Shown here in pieces: positions 30,615-43,099 of a DNA stretch of 64,000 nt. A program made the translations under genes and the position numbers. Under the pieces are notes generated by a model. The model searched no databases. It saw only the letters and a program-made list of their open reading frames with translations, and was not told where the DNA came from. Location: NCBI GenBank assembly GCA_003952965.2, contig CM025856.1, positions 6,426,965-6,490,964 on the forward strand, written 5' to 3'. This DNA is from Morella rubra (Eukaryota; Streptophyta; Magnoliopsida; Fagales; Myricaceae). Within the stretch, counting starts at the first letter, position 1. Every line of letters starts with the position of its first letter.

Positions 30615-32841
30615 ATAGTTATTGGTGGGTGTTATTATATCTTACTTTGTTAATTGTGTCATGTGCTACATTGAAGAGGTTGTTTGTGGTGCTTTATGTT
30701 GAGGAATTGATTTAGTCATTCTAACGACTATGGTTTAGTGTTTGGAGATTGAAAGTTCTGCTAGCATTGGTATATTACCAATTGATTGTTTTAAATTCTT
30801 GTATTTAGTTATTGAACAAACTCTGATATAATTGTAGTCTCTTTTAATCTTGGAGAGTTATTGGTATTGTGTTCGCTCAAGAGGATGTGTGTGTGAATGG
30901 GGTTTTTGTCAGAATCTTTTTCTTCTGTTGTTTTATATATTGGGCTTCTTTAAGAACTGGTTGTTTTTGTCAGTTGTAGTCTAATTTTTAGCGGATTGTG
31001 TTGTACAAGTATCTGATAAGAAACAAGTAAATAGTTGCTAAATTGTAAAGAAGTGGGTATTGTGTAATTATTTGTCAAACTACGTGTGATTTTTTAGGTG
31101 TTTGCGTGTCAACAGGTCTCGCCTATCTGGCATTTTGGTTTCCTTGAGGATTGTTCATTGACCTTGTAGGTTTTTTCGCCTTATTCTTCAATGTATTGGC
31201 ATCTCTTAGATTTTCGGGTGTGTAGATGAACGTATCAAGTTTGTTTTTCTCGGTGTTCTTTAACTGTCTAATTACCGATTTCAGTTGGGTTTTTGTGGCT
31301 CCACTTTCACACCTAACAGGAACTTGAGTATATTTGTTTTCAGTCTTCTTTAGTGACAAACTCATGAATAGGAATCACTTCTTTGTTATGATTATGATTG
31401 AATAGAATTTTAAATTAGGTATTTCGTAGTTAGTTATATATAGATAGAAGGGGGAGTTATCTCTTGATTCAAACGAAAGGATATGAAGTGTGTTTTATGT
31501 GATGAGATTTGAGAAGTTATGGGAATTGAAAGGGTTTAATGATATTGGTGGTTTTAGCTATGTTAAGATGATAATGTGGTGTAGCTCATCCTTGTTTTTG
31601 GGTTATGTCAAGTGGTATTTTAATTTAGGCCCTCAATAAGTATGGGGGAATAATACCGTATTTTTTTGCTGTTTGGAGGTTAGTCGCTTTCTGTTAAACG
31701 AGCCGATGAGGTTTTGTACTTTGTTTGAAGTTAAGTTACTGGGTCGTTGGGGGTGAATTTGTTCTTATTGGGAGTCAAGGATTCTAGTTTTTTTTAACAT
31801 ATCTGTGACTGGGTGTTGCTCGATTTATGTTGCTTTGTCTTTTGGGTGTTTTTGGTCGCTCAGAGCGATTTGTAGAGACCGGTGATCTCTGCTCAACTTA
31901 ATACGTTGATTTCGTTCAAGTTAAAAACATCGTGGTGGGTTTGACGGTTGGGGTTTTGAAACTTCTAATTTTGAATAGCTTGATTGTATATAGAGTATGG
32001 GTTTTTGGTGAGATGTGTTTGAGGTTTGTTTAGGGGGGTGTGTTTGTAAATATTTTAAAATATGGATTTTTTTGTAGATCCTTTTTTAATCGAGAGGTAA
32101 CTCGATTGGTATCTGCTTGTTTTTTGAAGAGAGATTTCAGTTGGTATTCATGATGCTCTTGTGGTAATTGTGCGGAGGTGAATAGTTAGGATTTACATGA
32201 GGTTTGGTATGTTGGTCGCTGGATTTGATCTATTGGGGTTTTGTAAACTTCTTTTGAGTTCTTGATCTTTTTGGGATTCTTCTTTTTCTTTCGATGTTTG
32301 TGGTGGGTTTTCATTCAATGTCTGTGGCTGTCTTTGTCTTTGAAGATGTTTGGCGTGGTTGTTTCGATAACTGATTCGGTGTTATGAATTAGGTTGGTAG
32401 CATAAAATCTCATTGGAGTGTCAGGTTAAATAGCAACAGTTAGATGTTATATGTGGGATTGCAAGTTGAATAGACTTTAAAGGTGATTGTAGATAAGGTT
32501 TGCGGGGGAGATAACGGGTAGATGGAGTTCTCTCTATTTGATGGTGTGTTAGTGGTTGAAGGAAATCACTTAAAACATGTTGTGTTGTTTAGAACATGTG
32601 GGTGCATTTTCTAGGACTCAATTTGGAGATCGAGGTAAGTGCCGTTTGTCTGCTTTAGAAGAAACTTTTGTAAGCACTTTGGTTTGGTGTTCGTGGAGAT
32701 TTTGTTGTTGGTGACAATGGTTGTCAGATAACTATGTTTCTTTATGGGAAGTGAGAGAGAGGTAAATTGTCCAAAAGGTGATGGTGCGCCTTTCAGACAC
32801 GATTGTTCTATTCGTGATATGTTAATCTTTTTGTGCTAGAT
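30615..32841. other. Noisy, G/T-rich copy of the 18.2-19.98 kb LTR region
   Basis: It aligns loosely and in order with 18200-19980. Shared words include GATTGTTTAAATCTTG, the primer-site region CTCTGATACCAATTGT against CTCTGATATAATTGT, ATCTCTTGATTCA and GAAGTGTGTTTTATGTGA. The copy contains many scattered insertions, mostly G and T. At about 32842 it switches abruptly to near identity with 19990 onward. No gene can be read. Confidence 0.65.
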
Positions 32842-33899
32842 TAAAGACAACTTGCTTAGTGTGGGTCAGTTGCAAGGAAAAGTATACGAGATTTCTATCA
32901 AAGATGGAGTATGCCAAATTCAAGATGCAAAGTTGGGCTTAATTGCTCAAGTTAACATGACGATAAATCGTATGTTCTCGCTTTATCTTCACAATGCCAC
33001 TCATTCATGTTTCTCAACAACATTGAAAGATGGGGTGTGGCTATGGCATTTTCGCTATGGGAATCTAAATTTTGGTGGATTAAAAACACTACATCAGAAG
33101 AACATGATGAAGGGTCTTCCTCAAATTACATCTCCCTTTCAAGTATGTGAAGAATGTGTTGTTAGCAAACAACACCGTAATCAATTTTCACGAGGAAAAT
33201 CATGGAGAGCAAAGAAGACATTGGAGCTGGTTCATTTTGATCTTTGTGGGCCAATAAATCCATCTTCCAATGGAGGTAAAAGATACTTTATTACCTTCAT
33301 TGATGATTTTAGTCGCAAAACATGGGTGTATATTTTGCAAGAAAAATCTGAAGCTTTTGCAGCCTTTAAAGCGTATAAAGCGCTTGTTGAGAAAGAAGTT
33401 GGTAGCCCAATAAAAATACCTTGCACTGATTGGGGTGGAGAATACAACTCACAAGAATTTGCAAATTTTTGTGAAGCCAATGGAATCAAAAGGCAGCTTA
33501 CAGCAGCATACACGCCTCAGAGGTTGCTAACATATTTACTAAGCCTCTCAAATTGGCAGCTTTTCGAAAACTAAGAAAGATGCTTGGAGTTTGCATTTTT
33601 GATAATCCAATTTGAGGGAGGGTGCTTCGGAGCTAACCTTCAGTAAACTAAATGTTGAAACATTAGTTTAAAGGAGGGATTGTTGGAAAAGTCAAGGTTG
33701 TTTTATCTGTTAATGTACGTGGCTTGTTTTGGCCAAGTCTATAGGAGTAAATTGGGTTTTTGCTGAGTCTTTTGTAAGTTAGTTCTTTGGTAGGAGTTAG
33801 TGACAACAGTCTAGTTGTTAGTTGTTAACTCTTTAAATAAAGCCTTTTATTGTAAGTCATGTTATCGAATACTTGAGAGCAATAAAAGTTCAGTTCATT
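32842..33899 (+). mobile_element. Second copy of the truncated copia element (integrase, RNase H tail, 3' LTR)
   Basis: Frame 32852-33574 is nearly identical to 19911-20723, with the same pre-integrase and integrase motifs, the same jump to the RNase H tail at about 33520, and the same polypurine tract. The 3' LTR (33681-33899) is likewise cut at GTTCATTTT. Only a few substitutions separate the copies here. Confidence 0.9.
33681..33899 (+). repeat. 3' LTR, second copy
   Basis: It begins TGTTGGAAAAG after AAAGGAGGGAT and matches 20830-21047, with the same truncated end joined to the TNT1-like element. Confidence 0.85.
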
Positions 33900-33959
33900 T
33901 TGTAGAAGAGATTCTGGTGAGGTCTCAATTTCCAATGCTGCCCTAAACCTTGAAACGAG

Positions 33960-35052
33960 AGGTAGAGTTCATGAGAGGAACTCTGGCCGTGGGAGGTCAA
34001 AATCCAGGAAAGGTGGCAGAAGCAATTCGAAGTCGGGTCAACAGTTAAAGTGTTGGAATTGTGGCAAGACAGGTCATTTGAAGAAGAATTGCTGGGAATA
34101 GAAGAAAGAGAAATAGAACGACTCCGCAAACGTAGTGGAAGATGCCTTACTCCTCTCAGTTTATAGCCTCATTGACTCTTGGGTATTGGATTCAGGAGCT
34201 TCCTTTCATACGACATCAAGACGCGAAATCTTGGAGAACTATGGTGCTGGAGACTTCGACAAGGTGTATCTAGCTTATGGCACACCGTTAGATATTATGG
34301 GCATAGGTGATGCTCGCATCGGGGTACACACGAATTCGGTATGGAAGTTGAAGAAGGTTCAACATATTCTAAAGCTAAAGAAGGATCTGATCTCTATGGG
34401 ACAGCTTAATGATGAAGGGGATGCAATTAACTTCCATGGAGGGAAGTGGAAGGTCAGCATGGGAGCCAGGGTTGTGGCTCGTGGAGAAAAGACCGGTGCC
34501 CTTTACATGACCACAAGTAAAAGGGATATTGTTGCGATTGCAGATGCGAGTGCTAATGCAAGTGTTGATGCGGTTCTATGGCATTGCAGGCTCGGTCACA
34601 CGAGCGAGAAAGGGATGAAAGTACTTCTGTTAAAAGGGAAACTACCAAACTTGAAATCAGCAAAGGTTGATTTGTGCGAAGATTGCATTCTAGGAAAGCA
34701 GAAAAAGGTCAGTTTCATGAAGATTGCCAGGACATCGAAGTCTGAAAGGCTGGAGTTGGTGCATACAGACTTATGGGGATCCTTCCCAGTGGTATCTCTT
34801 GGAGGCTCGCGGTACTACATCACATTCATTGATGATGCAAGCAGAAAGGTATGGGTCTATTTCTTGAAAAATATATCTGATGCATTTGATTGTTTCAAGA
34901 AGTGGAAAGCCGTGGTAGAAACAGAAATAGGCTTGAAGCTGAAGTGTTTGGGATCAAATAATGGAGGAGAATACACGGATAATGATTTCAAAGAGTATTG
35001 TGCTGTAAATGGGATTAGGATGGAGAAAATTGTTCCTGGGACACCGCAGTAA
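33960..35052 (+). pseudogene. TNT1-like Gag tail, protease and integrase, second copy
   Basis: Frame 34135-35052 (305 codons) holds SWVLDSGASFHTT, ISMGQLNDEGDAINFHGG, LWHCRLGHTSEKGM with [26 protein letters not shown] and CLGSNNGGEYTD. Here the second catalytic Asp is Asn (SNNGGEY against SDNGGEY), and a TAA stop ends the frame before the QNG motif. The CCHC knuckle lies upstream at about 34045-34090. This copy is better preserved up to here than the first. Confidence 0.85.
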
Positions 35053-35690
35053 AATGGCATGGCAGAGCACATGAACAAGACCCTTTGTGAGCGTGCAAGG
35101 AGTACGAGATTGCACTCTAGGTTACCAAAAACCTTCTGGGCAGATGCGGTGAGCACGACTGCTTATCTCATAAAGTGAGAGCCGTTAGATCCCTTGGACT
35201 ATAGATTGCCGGAAGAGGTATGAAGCTGAAAGGAGGTAAACATTTAGCACTTAAAAGTTTTCGACTATGTTTCATACATCCATATTGAGTCTGATGCTAG
35301 AAGTAAGCTTGATGTTAAGTCCAAGAAGTGTTTCTTTATTGGCTACAGAGATGAGGAGTTCGGTTATAGGTTTTGGGATGATCAAAACTGGAAAATTATT
35401 ACAAGTCGTAATGTGATTTTCAATGAGCAGGTTATGTACAAAGACAGGTCAAGCGCAGAATTTGATGTTGCAGAGTTGGAATCTGAGGTTACAGAGCTGG
35501 AACTGAATGAGTCGAGTATGTCAACTCGCTGAAGATATCATCCAGAATGAGGATCAAGAAGATGCAGATCCACAGTCACAGGTTGAACAATTACACCTAC
35601 AGTTGCTGTTCGAAGGTGTTCTAGAAATAGGAGATCTCCACAACGATTTTCACCCTCTCTATTCTATATCTTGTTGACCGATGGTGGTGA
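35053..35690 (+). pseudogene. Integrase C-terminus and linker, second copy
   Basis: Matches 22190-22810, with additional stops and indels. The usual FGCVSYIH and GYRFWDDQN blocks can be read in mixed frames. No continuous ORF. Confidence 0.7.
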
Positions 35691-37228
35691 GCCAGAGATT
35701 TATGATGAAGCCTTGCAGATTGAGAGTTCAATCAAGTGGAAGTTAGCCAGGAAGGATGAGATAGATTCATTGATAACTAACAATACATGAGAGTTGACTA
35801 AACTACCAGCAGGAAGAATGCTTTGCATAATAAGTGGGTGTAGGATAAAGGGTGAGAATGATGGTAGCAAGCGCTACAAGGCCCGACTGGTAGTAAAAGG
35901 ATTCCAGCAAAAGGAAGGTATTGACTACACTTATATATTCTCTCCGGTTGTGAAGATGACAACCATCAGAATGGTACTGCAATGGTGGCGTTGAGAATCT
36001 ACATCTTGAACAGTTAGATTTGAAGACACATTCCTTCATGGCGATTTGAAGGAGGAGATTTACATACATCAGCCACAGGGGTTCTCAGTGTTGGGGAAAG
36101 AGAATATGGTGTGCAAACTAAGGAAGAGCTTGTATGGCCTAAAACAAGCTCAAGGCAATGGTACAAGAAGTTTGATAGCTTCATGTCTAGGACTGGTTTC
36201 ACGAGGTGTAATGCTAACCATTGTTGCTATGTGAAGAGTTTTGATAACTCTTATATTATCTTGTTGCTATATGTAGACATATGCTCGTTACAGGTTCTAG
36301 CAGGAAAGAAATTAGCAATCTTAAGAGGCAGTTGTCTGAGCAGTTTGCAATGAAGGATTTGGTGCTGTAAAACAAATCCTAGGTATGAGAATCAACAGGG
36401 ACAAGGCCAAAGGAATACTGGAACTTTCACAGGCAGAGTATGTAAAGAAGGTCTTAGCAGATTTAGCATGGATGGAGCTAAACCAGTGAGCATACTCTTG
36501 GGTAGTCATCTCAGACTAACTAAGGACCAGTCACCGAAGACAGAGGAAGAAAAGGCCTATATGAGGAAAGTACCATACGCCTCGGCTATCGGCAGTTTAA
36601 TGTACGTTATGGTTTGTACAAGATCGGACATTGCCCATGCAGTGGGAGTTGTGAGTAGATATATGAGTAATCTAGGGAAGTAGCATTATGAAGCAATTAA
36701 GTGGATTCTGAGGTACTTGAAGGGTTCATCAGATTCATCTCTTTGCTTCATAGAAGGAAGCTTGTAGCTGCAGGGTTACGTGGATGTCGATTTAGTAGGA
36801 GATATTGACAGCAGAAAGAGTACTACTAGGTTTGTGTATACTCTTGGCGATACAGTTATTTGTTGAGCCTTAAAGTTGCAGAAGATTGTTGCTCTCTCCA
36901 CAATGAAAGCCAAGTATGTAGTCGTGACAGAAGCTGGAAAGGAGATGGTTTGGTTACAAGGATTCTTGGATGAGTTGGGTAAGAAGAATGAAAGGTGCAT
37001 TCTACACAGTGATAGTCAGAGTGCTATTTTTCTTGCCAAGAACCCGGCGTATCATTCGAGGACAAAGCATATCCAGTTAGGTATCATTTCATTCGTTCTC
37101 TTCTTGAAGATGAACAGTTGACACTTGAGAAGATATGTGGAAAGGAGAATCTAGCGGACATATTAACAAAATCTGTGACAGTTGAGAAACTGAAGTTGTG
37201 CGTAGCTTCAGTTGGTCTTCAAGCTTGA
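35691..37228 (+). pseudogene. TNT1-like RT and RNase H, second copy, dead
   Basis: Frame 35794-35994 holds [20 protein letters not shown], 36046-36234 the [10 protein letters not shown] and YGLKQA blocks, 36468-36683 YASAIGSLMYVMV and 36876-37121 the TEAGKEMVWL, HSDSQSAIFLAKN and HSRTKHIQL blocks. The catalytic box is destroyed: the YVDD site reads TATGTAGACATATG at about 36269-36283. Several stops are present, so the polymerase is inactive. Confidence 0.88.
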
Positions 37229-37317
37229 GGACAAGGGAAAAGTTGCAGCAGTTGTAGAGATAGGAGCATTAGTAGGAAGGCAATGGTGATGATTCGGACC
37301 ATCTCCAAGTGGGAGAT

Positions 37318-37884
37318 TGTTAGGCTATGTGGAGCCTGGTTTACTATATCCGACCTGGGCTGATAGATGCCTAGGGACAAGCCTAGGCACGACACGGGAG
37401 ACGCTGAAGCCTGGGCTAATAGATGCCCGGGGGGCAAGCCTAGCACGATAGGGGATATGCAAAAGCCTGGGCTGATAGGTTCCTGGGGACAAGCCCCGTA
37501 AGACAGGAGACCAGTATGCTGTATGCCCGGGATGACTGGGACAAGCTTGTTAGGCTCGGTATACCCAGCTAACCTCCAGGCGTTGTGATAACTCGGGATG
37601 CTCTGTATGCCGGGGTATTTTTGGTCAGGCGGCATCCCGAGTCCTATATATATGACACTCAGGGTTAGGGTTTTCCATGTGTCATATTATTTTCTTTTGC
37701 GCCATTCCATATATGGCGGCTGTCTCCTTGTAATTTGTACGACAATAGTAAAAATATTGCAACTCTATGGATGTACCTCACATTGAGAGAACCACATAAA
37801 TCTCTGTGTTCTTTTTCTTGTTCTTTTTTATTTCGTTTCTCACGTAATTTCGCAAGTAGGGAAAGGTGTAGCTTTTTCCCAACA
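37318..37884 (+). repeat. 3' LTR of the TNT1-like element, second copy (567 bp)
   Basis: TGTTAGGC...TTTTTCCCAACA, nearly identical to 24465-25023, with a slightly longer second U3 repeat. TATA-like CCTATATATATG at about 37643. Confidence 0.9.
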
Positions 37885-38049
37885 CGGTGTCTCCGCTTGA
37901 AAGAGGTTGATCGTACGGTCAAGCTTCCCTCAATTAAAGTATAAGTTAGATAACCATTCATATTTTAACTAAACCTATAGTTTCGTTTGGCTACCTCTAG
38001 TATATAAAAGCCAAGACTGAGAAGAGAGCCGACATTAATCCTCACGGAG
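37885..38049. other. Spacer after LTR, second copy
   Basis: Matches 25024-25189 with very few differences; no gene. Confidence 0.5.
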
Positions 38050-38385
38050 AACGGTTTCTACAGATTAACCATGTCCACCATAACTAATTATCCTAGTTTT
38101 CTGCCGATGAGAAGTGCATTCTCCTCTTGAAGACCTCCGGTGGTAGACCATGGAATTGGACCCAGTATTCAGCATTATCCATGGTGGTCTCATCAATGTT
38201 GGTGCCTAGAGCCCATTCCTTTGACGTCTTTTGGAAGCCTTTAAAATTCCAAAGGGCCATCTGCAAACTTTTTCCTTGTCCTCTTTAAAAGGGAAAGTAA
38301 ACAAGAACTTATTGGGATGAACCTCCACAATCTTCTGATCTTGATAAAGCGCCAGCCCTTCTAGATGATCAGATGGAGAAGTTGT
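38050..38385 (-). pseudogene. DUF4283-like fragment, second copy
   Basis: Same content as 25190-25520, with one-base indels in A and C runs. The frame differs slightly at about 38240. Confidence 0.6.
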
Positions 38386-38584
38386 TTATTATATATTGTT
38401 TGCGAGACCTAGCAGAGAGACTTTTGTCACCAAGGAAGTGTTGTCGACAATAAAACTGATGGGACGCTAGATACTCCCATGAAATATTTTTTGCTTTTTC
38501 TGTAATACATTGAACTTCCAGTTGAAGCTGAAACACGTTGAGGTTCATAGCTGGCTTCTAGAAGGAAAACTGCTAAAAAAAGAG
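38386..38584. other. Spacer before solo LTR, second copy
   Basis: Matches 25521-25724 and ends in AAGAG. Confidence 0.5.
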
Positions 38585-40155
38585 TGTGAGTCTAAATAAC
38601 AACCCAAGAGGGGGGTGAATTGGGTTTTTAAAAACTTTAGTCCTTTTTCGATAAAAACCCAAATCTGAAAAAATACCCCTTTTAACAATTAAAAAGGAAG
38701 ATCTGAAAGTGTATAATGCTAAGCAAAATATAAGCAATAATGATAAAGCATAAATCTCCACAAGTATGAATATGTACTGAAAAGTAAGAGAGATAGAGTT
38801 AGAGAGATGACACCGTAATTTTAGGTGGTTCGGCCAACACTTGCCTACGTCCACCCCCAAGGCTATTGACTTCCTTGGGCTTCCTTCACTATTCTCCAAA
38901 TAGCAAATACAACTTAGCTTCCGGGGTGCTAAGGAACCTTTACAAAGCGTTTTTCGAGCTCACGCTTCAACTCTCTCACAAATCCCAAAACCCAAGGGAT
39001 TTTACTTCTACTCTCACAAGTAGGACAAGTGTTCCCAACACTCAAGTGTTTTACAAATAATGGGTACAATAAGGAATGGCTCTCTAAGCCGAATATGCAA
39101 GTGGAAAGCTCAATAAAGTGCAAGAGGACAAGATTCTTGAATGAAACCTAAAGTTTGGCAAGTAGGAGCACAAGCTTTCTTGGTAGATGCGGTTTTCCCT
39201 CTTCTTCAAAGCACTTTCTCTCTCTAGAAGTTAGGGCACGATTGATTGCAAAGTGTGTTGTCTCTTCTTCAAGAAATCTCTCTCTCTTTGGATGCTAGGT
39301 CGTCAATGATGAGCAAGAGAAGAAGATTTTACAATGAGAGCTCTTGGACTTGAAGGAATCAGCAAATGGATTTCTTTGGATCTTGGCTTTTTCTCTCTCT
39401 AGATGTTGCGATGATGATCGAGCTTTTTCTTCTCTCTCCATCTCGTTCTTCTTATAGCCCCTAGGTCTTCAACGGTCATCAAGTGGCTTCATTTTACCGT
39501 TGGAGGGGTTTAAAAGTCATTTGAGAACCATTTTGGACGATCTGGCGTCATTCCAGGATTTTTGCAAATTTGCACCATGTGTCGACACATTGTGCTATGT
39601 GCTGACACATTAAAACTGGTCTAAAATTTTGCTCTCAGGAGACAGTGCAATGTGTCGATAATGTCGTGAATGGCCTTTCTCGTCTGTGTCGACACATTTC
39701 AATGACACTTCCCATACTTAGCCAAAAAAAATGTCTTTGAATGGCTGGAAATATAGGCTCTGAATGTGGAGCAATGTGTGAAAAATGTATGTTCTACTTA
39801 GGAATGGCTGAATAAGCTCTCGGGAGAAGTTCAATGTGTCGACACATTTCAATGTGTCGACACATTGAACACTTATCTGAGAAATTTGTTCTTTGACAGA
39901 ATTTCTCCAATTCAACTTTAAAGCATCCAAACATTCTATTCTTTAAACACCTACAATATGAAATTGATCTTATCAACTTGTGTAATGGTGTTCAAGTCCG
40001 CTTAAAAATAGTTTAGGAAATAACTTCAATCCTTTGAAATACATTATAGAAATAATGGACTGATAGTGTAAAATCTAAAATCCTTCAAAGCTTAGAATTT
40101 TTTGTTATCATCAAAATCAATTATGGATTGTTTGCAAAACAACCTTGGGCTAACA
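38585..40155 (-). repeat. Solo LTR, second copy, with the same AAGAG target duplication
   Basis: TGTGAGTC at 38585 to GGCTAACA at 40155, flanked by AAGAG at 38580-38584 and 40156-40160. It is about 97 bp shorter than the first copy, the difference lying in the palindrome region (39570-39860), where the array of TGTGTCGACACA units is arranged differently. Confidence 0.85.
39560..39860. repeat. TGTGTCGACACA palindrome cluster, second copy
   Basis: Copies at about 39576, 39687, 39835 and 39853, the last two only 18 bp apart. The intervening sequence differs strongly from the first copy, in contrast with the near identity on both sides. Confidence 0.65.
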
Positions 40156-40445
40156 AAGAGGAACTAGATTGGGGTAACGGAGACCAAACACTACAAAAAA
40201 AAATGACCATTAGCAGTAATTTTTTAGCGGCGGTCGTGACCTCTGCTATAGATCCGTCGCAATAGGTCTATAGGTCTATAGCCATGATATTTGCGACCGC
40301 TGGTGAAGACCTCCAGTCTATAGTGGCGTTTGTGACTGCTGCTAAAGATCCTAATTCGAATGATTTTTTTTTTGCAGCGTTTTTGAAAAAACACTACTGA
40401 AAGTCTATAGCAGTGTTTGTAAAAATGCCGCTGTAGATAATTGAA

Positions 40446-40483
40446 AAACGCTGCTGTAGACTCTGGAGTCTACAGCAGCGTTT
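40446..40483. repeat. Perfect 18-bp inverted repeat, second copy
   Basis: Identical to 27683-27720. Confidence 0.9.
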
Positions 40484-40895
40484 GATAATATCTTCACTAG
40501 CGTTTGACAAAGCAGCATTTTTCATATGCTGGTAGATTTTATGAAATGTTGTTAGATGATAAAAACATTAATTTTTTATATTTATATTTTTTCATAGCTT
40601 TTTCACTTCTTTTATTATGTGTCAATTATGATAATTTTTTTGTTAACATTTATATTATGATAATTGCTTCTTAATTCTCACAAAAGAATGTGGTTAAAGT
40701 ACGTACCCGAAGAGCCAAAAAAACTGACAATTGATTGCATTAGCCATTAGGCACATGTTTTGATCCAACTAGAGAGAATATCAAGTTCAAATTCAACAAA
40801 GAATAAAAACTGAAGTGATTATACAACTAAAGAGTAGCAAGTTCAAATATAACACGATAAGCAAGGACCAACTAAAATCTTCCTCTTTTAACACA

Positions 40896-41324
40896 TCAAC
40901 GTCCTCCTCTTGACTGCCTGTAATTGAAAACAAATAAACTCAATAAACAAGAGTTTCTACCTTCTCTGATGCCAAAACAGAGATGAAGAGGCAAAAGAGA
41001 AATCTTCAGAAAAATAGAAAAAACAAATAGCAACAAAAATTTGATAGAAAATGTCAAAACCAATATAAAGAAGTAATGATTAGTTCTTATCAACAACTGA
41101 GACGACTGGGTTACGAAGCATAATTTACAAATCAAATACACACCGCGGAGAGGGTTGTGCTTTAACTTGGCCAGATTGGTACTGCCGGGTAGCCTCCAAC
41201 ATAGATACTTCCAAGCACAGGAAAAGCAAATACCAAATGTCAAAAAAAGTAGGAAGCTAAACCTGAACGATTTGAGCAGCATATCTTTGTACTGCTGCAT
41301 CTTGTTCAGCAAATCTGAGAGCAT
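40896..41324 (-). other. Conserved segment in CACTA, second copy
   Basis: Same as 28131-28560, with one base fewer in an A run; this opens a 142-codon minus-strand frame that is not open in the first copy. That shows the ORF is not a reliable guide. See the first copy for the exon-like reading. Confidence 0.3.
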
Positions 41325-42698
41325 CTTATGTAAACAAATTACCTACTTGTATATAAGGCTGTAAGCAACTCTAGATTTTGCAGCAAGATTTAAAAAGAGA
41401 AACAGAAAGGGCAAACATGATCAAGCAACAGAGAAAGCGTATACCCAGAAAATATGGTCAGAAGACTCACTTCCTCCATGCTTGTAAATCAATTCAAAAC
41501 ACAAGCTGGAAATAGGGTGAATTGGCAGAAAGATAGCATACTATAGGGAGTGAAAAAAGGTGTCTATGTTTAAGTATTATCACAAACCACAAACACGGTG
41601 CTAAGTATCTCATATGTGTTCAACTGCATGTGCATGTGTATAAGCTCGATTTGTTTTCCATCCTACAGAATAGATTACTACACTTACATACTCCATTCCA
41701 CCTAAAGAAGGATAGAGCCAAAATATCATTCCAAGATCTGCAAGAAGTATCCAACAGAGACATGTCAAAAATGAAATCATTGTATTATATTGGGACTTCT
41801 AACACCATTAGATAATACTGATAAAATCCAGACAAAGCAAACCCCTAATGCTTTCAACAGTACATGGTATGCAACAAATTAAAGAAGGGAGGGAGGTTGC
41901 ATCGGCCACATGTTCCAAACATGAGCAGATGAACTTATTCCCTCCCCTTCACATTTTTAAGTTTCTACTTTTCCTATTCAGAGTATATCAAGCGGTATGT
42001 GAAATAGCACAAAACAATGTTAATTTTTAGTCGAAAATGGTAAGTATTCAGCCCTATGAATAAGCAGCATACGAATCAAGGATGGTCTTTCATCCCTATT
42101 TGCAGTTGGGGGAGGGGGTTGGTGCATCAGAATACACAAATGCAAACCCAGCCCTATTCAGAAATAATGTGGAACAATAGGATAGCCGTGATTCAAATTA
42201 ATGGAAATCTAGTTCCACAGAGCTTAATCAAATTAAATAATCTATCAACACGAAGAAAAAAATTTATTTTGTTTGGTTTGAATATGATTAGAACAACAGA
42301 CAAAATATAAGCCAGAAATCGTCTACGATCACCAATTTGCAGCGTTTCACATCAGAAGATAAAGCACTCAACGGCACATTTTCCTCAATAACATATTGTA
42401 TACCAAATAGAAATGACAAAAGAAAAAAAAAACAGTAGCAGAAGAACTTACAGTGCTATGGATATACATTGAAGTCGACGTTTATGATAGAAGCCCATTC
42501 TTTTTTTGCCTGCAAAGTCATTCAATTCAAAATAAATTTTGAAAATCAATCAGTAATTTCAATGCAAAAGCTCAAGCAAATAGATATCAACCAAGAAACC
42601 AGAAAATTGTAACATCGACCCCAGAAACAAAATGCTAAAGTCAAAGAGCAAATTTCCAAGCACATTCAGAACATAAACAATCATTTTGTTAGGCAAGG

Positions 42699-42705
<7 letters not shown>

Positions 42706-42738
<33 letters not shown>

Positions 42739-42740
42739 CG
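42706..42740. repeat. (TA)n(GA)n microsatellite
   Basis: A TA run followed by a GA run inside the CACTA element. A related but different tract is at 50708-50730. Confidence 0.85.
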
Positions 42741-42765
42741 GAGAGTAGGAGGCTGGCGGCTACAG

Positions 42766-42903
42766 CTATGGCAGATCAAGTGAGAGAAAGAGGCAAAACT
42801 TCAAATGATGAATGGGGAGAGAGTGCGGCAGCAGGTAGACAGGGAGAGAAGGGTAGTGTTCGGCGAGCTGAGAGAATTCGGAGATGATCGAGAGGTTGGG
42901 CAT
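42766..42903 (-). CDS. Small ORF in CACTA, conserved start (unrecognised)
   Basis: A 45-codon minus-strand ORF starting MPNLSIISEFSQLAEHYP and ending LSLDLP. The ATG has a G at +4 and the region upstream is non-coding. The third CACTA copy keeps the same first 16 residues and then shifts frame; the first copy has lost the ATG. It could be the first exon of a captured gene or a CACTA-derived leader. No family recognised, function unknown. Confidence 0.25.
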   Translation of the reverse strand: MPNLSIISEFSQLAEHYPSLPVYLLPHSLPIHHLKFCLFLSLDLP

Positions 42904-43099
42904 GGCTGGCAAAGAGACGATCGAGATTGAGAATTTAAAAAAATAGTGGGTTTTTGACCCAGTAGCGGGAAGGAAAATTGGGACTTGGTGCTAAATGAAA
43001 ATTTCCCTCTCAGTTGTATAAATATTGGCAAAACTAGGATTTGGCGCTAAATAAAAATTTCCCTCGCCCTTGTCTTTTATTTTTTCTTCGTCTAATAGT

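Larger units (their letters stand above)
33900..37884 (+). mobile_element. Second copy of the TNT1-like element, more decayed
   Basis: Collinear with 21048-25023. The internal part (34000-37300) differs by roughly 5-7% by eye and carries more stops and indels, whereas the flanks and the LTR are almost identical to the first copy. It lacks the same 5' end. Confidence 0.88.

Noticed and set aside
30500..30715. An ORF running through the N gap
   Set aside because: Its middle is a run of N, so it is an artefact.
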